64,000 nt of DNA. Origin: Ewingella americana ATCC 33852. GTDB taxonomy: Bacteria > Pseudomonadota > Gammaproteobacteria > Enterobacterales > Enterobacteriaceae. Position numbers and translations under genes: made by a program. The stretch lies in assembly GCF_000735345.1 (NCBI RefSeq), contig NZ_JMPJ01000053.1, forward strand, positions 186,001-250,000, read 5' to 3'. Positions 59,758 to 64,000 of this stretch are shown here, piece by piece. Every line of letters starts with the position of its first letter. Within the stretch, counting starts at the first letter, position 1. The notes beneath the pieces are model-generated. The model saw only the letters and a list, made by a program, of their open reading frames with translations, did not search any database and was not told where the DNA came from.

Positions 59758-61140
59758 TTATCGCAAGATAATCGCTTTGCAGCTTTTGCCTTTGATTTTG
59801 CCTTCTTGCAAGCGCTGAAGGGCTTTCTTGGCGCTCTTCTGGCGAATCGCTACATAGGCGTGAACCGGGAACATGTCGATTTTCCCCACTTCCGCCGCCG
59901 TCAGCCCGGCATCACCGGTCAACGCACCTAAAATATCGCCGGGACGGATCTTGGCTTTACGGCCGCCGTCGATGCACAAGGTCGCCATTTCAGGGTCCAG
60001 CGCCACGGGCGGTGCAGACATCACCTGCGCCGCAGGCTGCCAAACCACGGCCTGACGGGTGTAATCTTCCAAGGCGTGAACGCGCACCATCTCCTGCGGC
60101 GTGACTAGACTCACCGCCAAGCCGCTGGTGCCAGCACGGCCCGTACGGCCTACGCGGTGAACATGAACTTCTGGGTCAAACGACAGCTCGTAGTTGATCA
60201 CCAAACTCAGCTGTTTGATGTCCAAACCGCGCGCGGCGACGTCGGTGGCCACCAGTACGCGGCAGCTGCCGTTGGCGAAACGCACCAGTACGCGGTCACG
60301 GTCGCGCTGCTCGAGGTCGCCATTCAACGCCAGCGCGCTAATGCCCTTGCCTGCCAGTGCTTCGTAAATCTCCTGACAGTCGCGCTTGGTGTTACAGAAC
60401 ACCACGCAGGAAGCTGGCTGCTGCTGATACAGCACCGCCGTAAGCAGCGCCAGACGCTGATTGCGGTCAGTTTCGATGAACACTTGCTTGATGTCGGCAA
60501 TGTCATCTTCGCCTTCAATTTCAACTTTCACCGGCTGACGCTGGAATTTGTTGCTGATGCGCTCGATGCCTTCCGGGTAAGTCGCGGAGAACAACAGGGT
60601 TTGGCGGTCTTGCGGCGCGTAGCTCACTACGTCTTCGATATCTTCGCTAAAGCCCATATCCAGCATGCGATCCGCTTCGTCCAGCACCAGCACTTTCAGC
60701 TGATCCAGCTTCAGCGTGCCTTTACGCAGGTGCTCCTGAATACGGCCCGGCGTGCCGACGATGATGTGCGCAGGGTGAACCAGAGACTCAAGCTGTGGCC
60801 CGATAGCCTGCCCGCCGCACAGGGTCAAAATTTTAATGTTCTGGGTGAAGCGTGCCAGACGGCGCAGCTCTTTGCTGACCTGATCGGCCAGTTCGCGGGT
60901 TGGACAGAGCACCAGCGATTGGGTGACAAATTGCCCGACGGTGATTTTATCCAGCAGCCCGATGCCGAACGCGGCCGTTTTACCGCTGCCCGTTTTGGCT
61001 TTGGCGCGGACGTCCTGCCCTTGCAGGATAGCCGGTAAAGACGCGGCCTGAATGGGGGTCATTTCGGCATAACCCAGCTCGGACAGGTTAGAAAGCTGCT
61101 CGGCGGGCAGTGGCAGGACGGAGAATGAATGCGTGCTCAA
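59758..61140 (-). CDS. dbpA: ATP-dependent RNA helicase DbpA
   Basis: The 460-residue DEAD-box helicase starts at TTG 61140. It shows the Q motif (MTPIQAASLPAIL), Walker A (AKTGSGKT), DEAD (VLDEADRMLD), SAT, ARGLD and HRVGRTGRAG. The C-terminal DbpA RNA-binding domain (about 385-460) recognises hairpin 92 of 23S rRNA. It acts in late 50S assembly. No strong ribosome site is seen, only AAAGAG. In E. coli dbpA lies elsewhere on the chromosome. Confidence 0.95.
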   Translation of the reverse strand: MSTHSFSVLPLPAEQLSNLSELGYAEMTPIQAASLPAILQGQDVRAKAKTGSGKTAAFGIGLLDKITVGQFVTQSLVLCPTRELADQVSKELRRLARFTQNIKILTLCGGQAIGPQLESLVHPAHIIVGTPGRIQEHLRKGTLKLDQLKVLVLDEADRMLDMGFSEDIEDVVSYAPQDRQTLLFSATYPEGIERISNKFQRQPVKVEIEGEDDIADIKQVFIETDRNQRLALLTAVLYQQQPASCVVFCNTKRDCQEIYEALAGKGISALALNGDLEQRDRDRVLVRFANGSCRVLVATDVAARGLDIKQLSLVINYELSFDPEVHVHRVGRTGRAGTSGLAVSLVTPQEMVRVHALEDYTRQAVVWQPAAQVMSAPPVALDPEMATLCIDGGRKAKIRPGDILGALTGDAGLTAAEVGKIDMFPVHAYVAIRQKSAKKALQRLQEGKIKGKSCKAIILR

Positions 61141-61260
61141 GGCGATAACTCTTTATATAAGGCAGAAAATTCGGGGCAGCGACGGAAAAAACGACGCCAT
61201 GATTTGGGCTAAATGATAACAGAGAGACGGCCTGCCCGCCTTACTCAGCGAACGCCATGC

Positions 61261-61290
61261 ACAAAAAAACCCGCACTAGGCGGGTTTTTC
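61261..61290 (-). terminator. csp gene terminator
   Basis: Stem AAACCCGC/GCGGGTTT with flanking A and T runs, 71 bases past the csp stop. Confidence 0.82.
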
Positions 61291-61360
61291 ATGCTGTGCA
61301 GCGACAGATTGTCTGTCACCGCCCCGAGGTCAAGACGCTCAGGCGTTTTTGCTGTAAGAC

Positions 61361-61570
61361 TTACAGTGCAACAACGTTAGCAGCGGACGGGCCACGTGGG
61401 CTGTCCTGAATGGTGAACTCAACGTTCTGACCTTCGGCCAGCGTTTTGAAACCATCGCTGTTAATTGCGGAGAAATGCACGAAAACGTCTTTAGAACCGT
61501 CGGCCGGAGTGATGAAACCGAAACCTTTGCTTTCGTTGAACCACTTGACCTGACCAGTTAACTTACTCAT
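61361..61570 (-). CDS. CspA-family cold-shock-like protein (CspE/CspC type)
   Basis: The 69-residue OB-fold protein [25 protein letters not shown] has RNP1 (KGFGFI) and RNP2 (VFVHFSAI). It is closest to CspE/CspC, which are made at normal temperature and act as RNA chaperones and antiterminators. Which of the two cannot be settled. An AAAGGAT ribosome site precedes the ATG, and an upstream in-frame ATG (61636) is rejected. Confidence 0.94.
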   Translation of the reverse strand: MSKLTGQVKWFNESKGFGFITPADGSKDVFVHFSAINSDGFKTLAEGQNVEFTIQDSPRGPSAANVVAL

Positions 61571-61668
61571 TTTTATATCCTTTACTATTTTAAAAGCACC
61601 CGCCTCGATCGCGAGTGCGGTGATATTAACGCACATTCAGCCGCCTCACGCAAATCGCACTCTTTGCC

Positions 61669-61684
61669 GCGCAATCGTTTTCGT
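61669..61684 (+). promoter_or_regulatory. PurR-like operator in the purT promoter
   Basis: GCGCAATCGTTTTCGT matches the PurR consensus ACGCAAACGTTTGCGT at 13 of 16 positions. A perfect -10 hexamer TATAAT lies at 61701-61706, so the box covers the -35 region. Confidence 0.68.
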
Positions 61685-61796
61685 CGCGTTTTTTTTCCGT
61701 TATAATGCGCCCGAACTGCTCACAGGGCGGCGAATTTGGCCTGTAAATGCGCCATCAGCACACCTTTTCAACCACCACAGATCTGGGTACGAAGCT

Positions 61797-62975
61797 ATGT
61801 TAACCATTGGTACTGCACTGCGCACCGGCGCGACTCGCGTCATGTTATTGGGTTCCGGCGAGTTGGGTAAAGAAGTCGCCCTTGAATGCCAGCGTCTTGG
61901 TCTGGAAGTGATTGCCGTTGACCGCTATGCCGATGCTCCCGCCATGCAGGTTGCCCATCGTAGCCACGTGATCAATATGCTCGACGGCGAAGCGCTGAAG
62001 CAGCTTATTGAGCACGAACGCCCTGATTTCATCGTGCCTGAGATTGAAGCTATCGCCACCAGCATGCTGGTTGAGCTTGAGAAACAGGGCCACAACGTGG
62101 TGCCGACTGCCGAAGCCACGCGCCTGACCATGAACCGCGAAGGTATTCGCCGTCTGGCCGCAGAAACCCTGAAGCTGCCAACTTCTACCTATAAATTTGC
62201 CGACGACGAAGCCGCTTTCCGCGCCGCCGTCGATGAAATTGGCTACCCGTGCATCATCAAGCCGGTGATGAGTTCTTCCGGCAAAGGCCAGAGCCTGATC
62301 CGCAGCGAAGCCACGTTGCAGCAGGCGTGGGATTACGCCCAGCAAGGCGGGCGCGCCGGTGGCGGTCGCGTCATTGTTGAAGGTCTGGTGAAGTTTGATT
62401 TCGAAATCACCCTGCTGACCATCAGCGCGGTGGACGGCATTCACTTCTGCGCGCCAATCGGCCATCGTCAGGAAGATGGCGACTACCGTGAATCCTGGCA
62501 GCCGCAGCAAATGAGCGAGCTGGCGCTGCAACGCGCCAAAGATATCGCCGAAAGCGTAGTGAAAGCCTTGGGTGGCAAGGGCCTGTTTGGGGTTGAGCTG
62601 TTTATCTGTGGCGATGAGGTGGTGTTCAGCGAAGTCTCTCCGCGCCCTCACGATACCGGCATGGTGACCCTGATTTCTCAGGACTTGTCAGAGTTCGCCC
62701 TGCACGTGCGCGCCTTCCTCGGCCTGCCAATCAGCCAGATTCGTCAGTTCGGCCCGTCGGCTTCTGCGGTGATTTTGCCAGAGCTGACCAGCAACAACGT
62801 GACCTTCAGCGGGCTGGAAAATGCCTTGGTTGGCTCGAATCAGGTTCGCTTGTTCGGTAAGCCAGAAATCAGCGGCAAACGCCGCCTGGGCGTGGCGCTG
62901 TCGATTGGCGACAGCGTGGAAGAAGCCGTCGAGACCGCCAAGAAAGCCGCGGCGTCGGTAGTAGTTAAGGGCTAA
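61797..62975 (+). CDS. purT: Formate-dependent GAR transformylase (PurT)
   Basis: The 392-residue ATP-grasp enzyme has the N-terminal [15 protein letters not shown] substrate fold, ATP-grasp core ([16 protein letters not shown]) and metal site [24 protein letters not shown]. It makes formylglycinamide ribotide from GAR, formate and ATP in purine synthesis, an alternative to PurN. Start at ATG 61797. A PurR-like box overlaps its promoter. Confidence 0.97.
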   Translation: MLTIGTALRTGATRVMLLGSGELGKEVALECQRLGLEVIAVDRYADAPAMQVAHRSHVINMLDGEALKQLIEHERPDFIVPEIEAIATSMLVELEKQGHNVVPTAEATRLTMNREGIRRLAAETLKLPTSTYKFADDEAAFRAAVDEIGYPCIIKPVMSSSGKGQSLIRSEATLQQAWDYAQQGGRAGGGRVIVEGLVKFDFEITLLTISAVDGIHFCAPIGHRQEDGDYRESWQPQQMSELALQRAKDIAESVVKALGGKGLFGVELFICGDEVVFSEVSPRPHDTGMVTLISQDLSEFALHVRAFLGLPISQIRQFGPSASAVILPELTSNNVTFSGLENALVGSNQVRLFGKPEISGKRRLGVALSIGDSVEEAVETAKKAAASVVVKG

Positions 62976-63000
62976 GCTTTTTTCTGCTGAAGGGGAATGC

Positions 63001-63037
63001 AAAAAAAACCGGGCCTGCGAAGGACCCGGTTTTTTTA
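63001..63037. terminator. Terminator between purT and yoaH
   Basis: Stem AAAACCGGG...CCCGGTTTT with A and T runs on both sides, between convergent genes. Confidence 0.88.
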
Positions 63038-63071
63038 TCTCTTGCGTCGAGCTTTTCAGCTCGGCTGGGCA

Positions 63072-63251
63072 TTATTCGTCTTCGTCATCAAAAATAACGG
63101 TAACGCGGTCGCCCTGATGCTTAGTGCGGATTTCATCCGCTACCGTGGCAATGGCTTCGCCGCTGCTCATGCCGTCGGCCATCAATTGGCGGATACGGTC
63201 GGCGGCCTGTTCCTGTTCGCTATGTGAAAGTGAAGGCATACCTGTCAGCAT
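63072..63251 (-). CDS. yoaH: UPF0181 family protein YoaH
   Basis: The 59-residue product ([20 protein letters not shown]...) has exactly the E. coli YoaH length and ends FDDEDE like it. Function is unknown. An AGGA site precedes the ATG at 63251; a longer in-frame start at 63308 lacks family support. It is divergent from pabB as in E. coli. Confidence 0.93.
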   Translation of the reverse strand: MLTGMPSLSHSEQEQAADRIRQLMADGMSSGEAIATVADEIRTKHQGDRVTVIFDDEDE

Positions 63252-63442
63252 GGGAGTGTCCTGTTTGTGGGTCATTAGGGAAATACGGTCAGCAATGTCG
63301 CCATTCAAGCGCCACTACAACGTGAAGGATCGCCAGTATACTCCTTCTTGCCGCATTGGCCTATGCAGCTTTCAGGGGCGGAAATCTATGTTAGGATCGA
63401 CACCCTGTTCCAGCCTACTCGTCAGAAATCGTGAAGCCATCC

Positions 63443-64000
63443 ATGCAGCCTGCCCAGACTTACCGTTTACATACGCTCCCTTACCATCCTGACGCCCTGC
63501 TGGCGCGGTTCGCGCCGCTCTCTGCTCAGCCGTGGGCGATGCTGCTGCACTCCGGCTCGGCGGATCACGCCCATAATCGCTTTGATATCTTGGTCGCCGA
63601 TCCGTTGATTCGGCTGACCACCCGTGGCGACAGCACGGAGATTGCCAGCGCGACAGGCACTCAGGTGAGCGACGCGGATCCGTTTCTGCTGATTGACCAG
63701 CAGCTAGCCCTTTCGGGCCTGCGGGCCGAGTCACGCGAAGACTTGCCGTTTCTCGGCGGCGCGCTGGGGCTGTTCGGCTATGATTTGGGCCGTCGGGTAG
63801 AAAACCTGCCGAGCATTGCCGCGCAGGACATTCGGCTGCCCGACATGGCGGTAGGCATTTATGACTGGGCGCTGATTGCCGACCACCAGTTGCAGCGCCT
63901 GACGCTGGCGTGCCACGGCGACCTTGAGCAGCGTCTGGCGTGGCTTGAGGGACAGACCTCGACGGCGCAAAGCAGCAAGTTTAGGCTGCACGGCGGCTGG
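63443..64000 (+). CDS. pabB: Aminodeoxychorismate synthase component I, N-terminal part (cut by window edge)
   Basis: The first 186 codons match the PabB N-terminal domain: PWAMLLHSGSADHAHNRFDI, EDLPFLGGALGLFGYDLGRR and LPDMAVGIYDWALIADHQ. With PabA it makes 4-amino-4-deoxychorismate on the folate path. The start is ATG 63443; a GTG four codons upstream (63431) is an alternative. The chorismate-binding half lies beyond position 64000. Confidence 0.95.
   Translation, partial: MQPAQTYRLHTLPYHPDALLARFAPLSAQPWAMLLHSGSADHAHNRFDILVADPLIRLTTRGDSTEIASATGTQVSDADPFLLIDQQLALSGLRAESREDLPFLGGALGLFGYDLGRRVENLPSIAAQDIRLPDMAVGIYDWALIADHQLQRLTLACHGDLEQRLAWLEGQTSTAQSSKFRLHGGW

Overview
The window is chromosomal DNA of an enterobacterium. 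Nearly every housekeeping gene has a close Escherichia coli counterpart, and blocks of E. coli order are kept: pheT-pheS-pheM-rplT-rpmI-infC-thrS; yniA-yniB-hxpB; ydjM-tcyP; kdgR-yebQ-htpX-prc-proQ-msrC-letA-letB-rsmF-yebV; and sdsR-yebY-copD-yobA-ftnA-holE-exoX-ptrB-yebF-purT-yoaH-pabB. Moderate to high GC, a kdgF/kduI/kduD pectin-catabolism locus and dbpA beside a cold-shock gene fit the Serratia/Rahnella/Ewingella/Rouxiella/Yersinia side of Enterobacterales. The genus cannot be fixed from the sequence alone.

Layout. 0-5 kb: translation operon on the minus strand, with the pheM attenuator and an ATT-started infC. 5-13.6 kb: marC, emtA, the yni genes, a divergent kdgF / kduI-kduD locus with a KdgR operator, LexA-type ydjM, and the cystine carrier tcyP. 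13.7-19.6 kb: an accessory module (ridA, amino-acid ABC importer, DSD1-type PLP enzyme) divergent from an IclR regulator. Its binding-protein gene carries a one-base frameshift. 19.7-32.4 kb: the kdgR to rsmF block. 32.7-36.9 kb: genes that separate rsmF from yebV (a PAS-GGDEF diguanylate cyclase, then a secreted alpha/beta hydrolase with an OprB-type porin). 37-46 kb: yebV, an ASCH protein, two giant tandem WG-repeat exported proteins, an M20 amidohydrolase and an extensin-family protein.

46.2-51.3 kb is an AT-rich island and the most unusual part. It holds a four-gene minus-strand operon that looks like an ABC-three-component (ABC-3C) conflict/defence system: a small two-helix membrane protein, a CTD-type protein, a middle component, and a Rad50/SMC-like ATPase split by a frameshift in an A7 run. 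It is followed by decayed gene remnants that abut the sRNA gene sdsR. 51.4-64 kb returns to conserved core: copper genes yobA-copD-yebY, ferritin under tandem Fur-like boxes, holE, pip, exoX, ptrB, yebF, dbpA, a csp gene, purT with a PurR-like box, yoaH and the start of pabB.

Themes: KdgR and one of its likely target loci lie about 10 kb apart. The RidA/DSD1/ABC module reads as uptake plus PLP-dependent deamination with enamine clean-up. Two single-base indels, both in A-runs, break otherwise well-formed genes, so read-level checking should come before any biological reading of those breaks.
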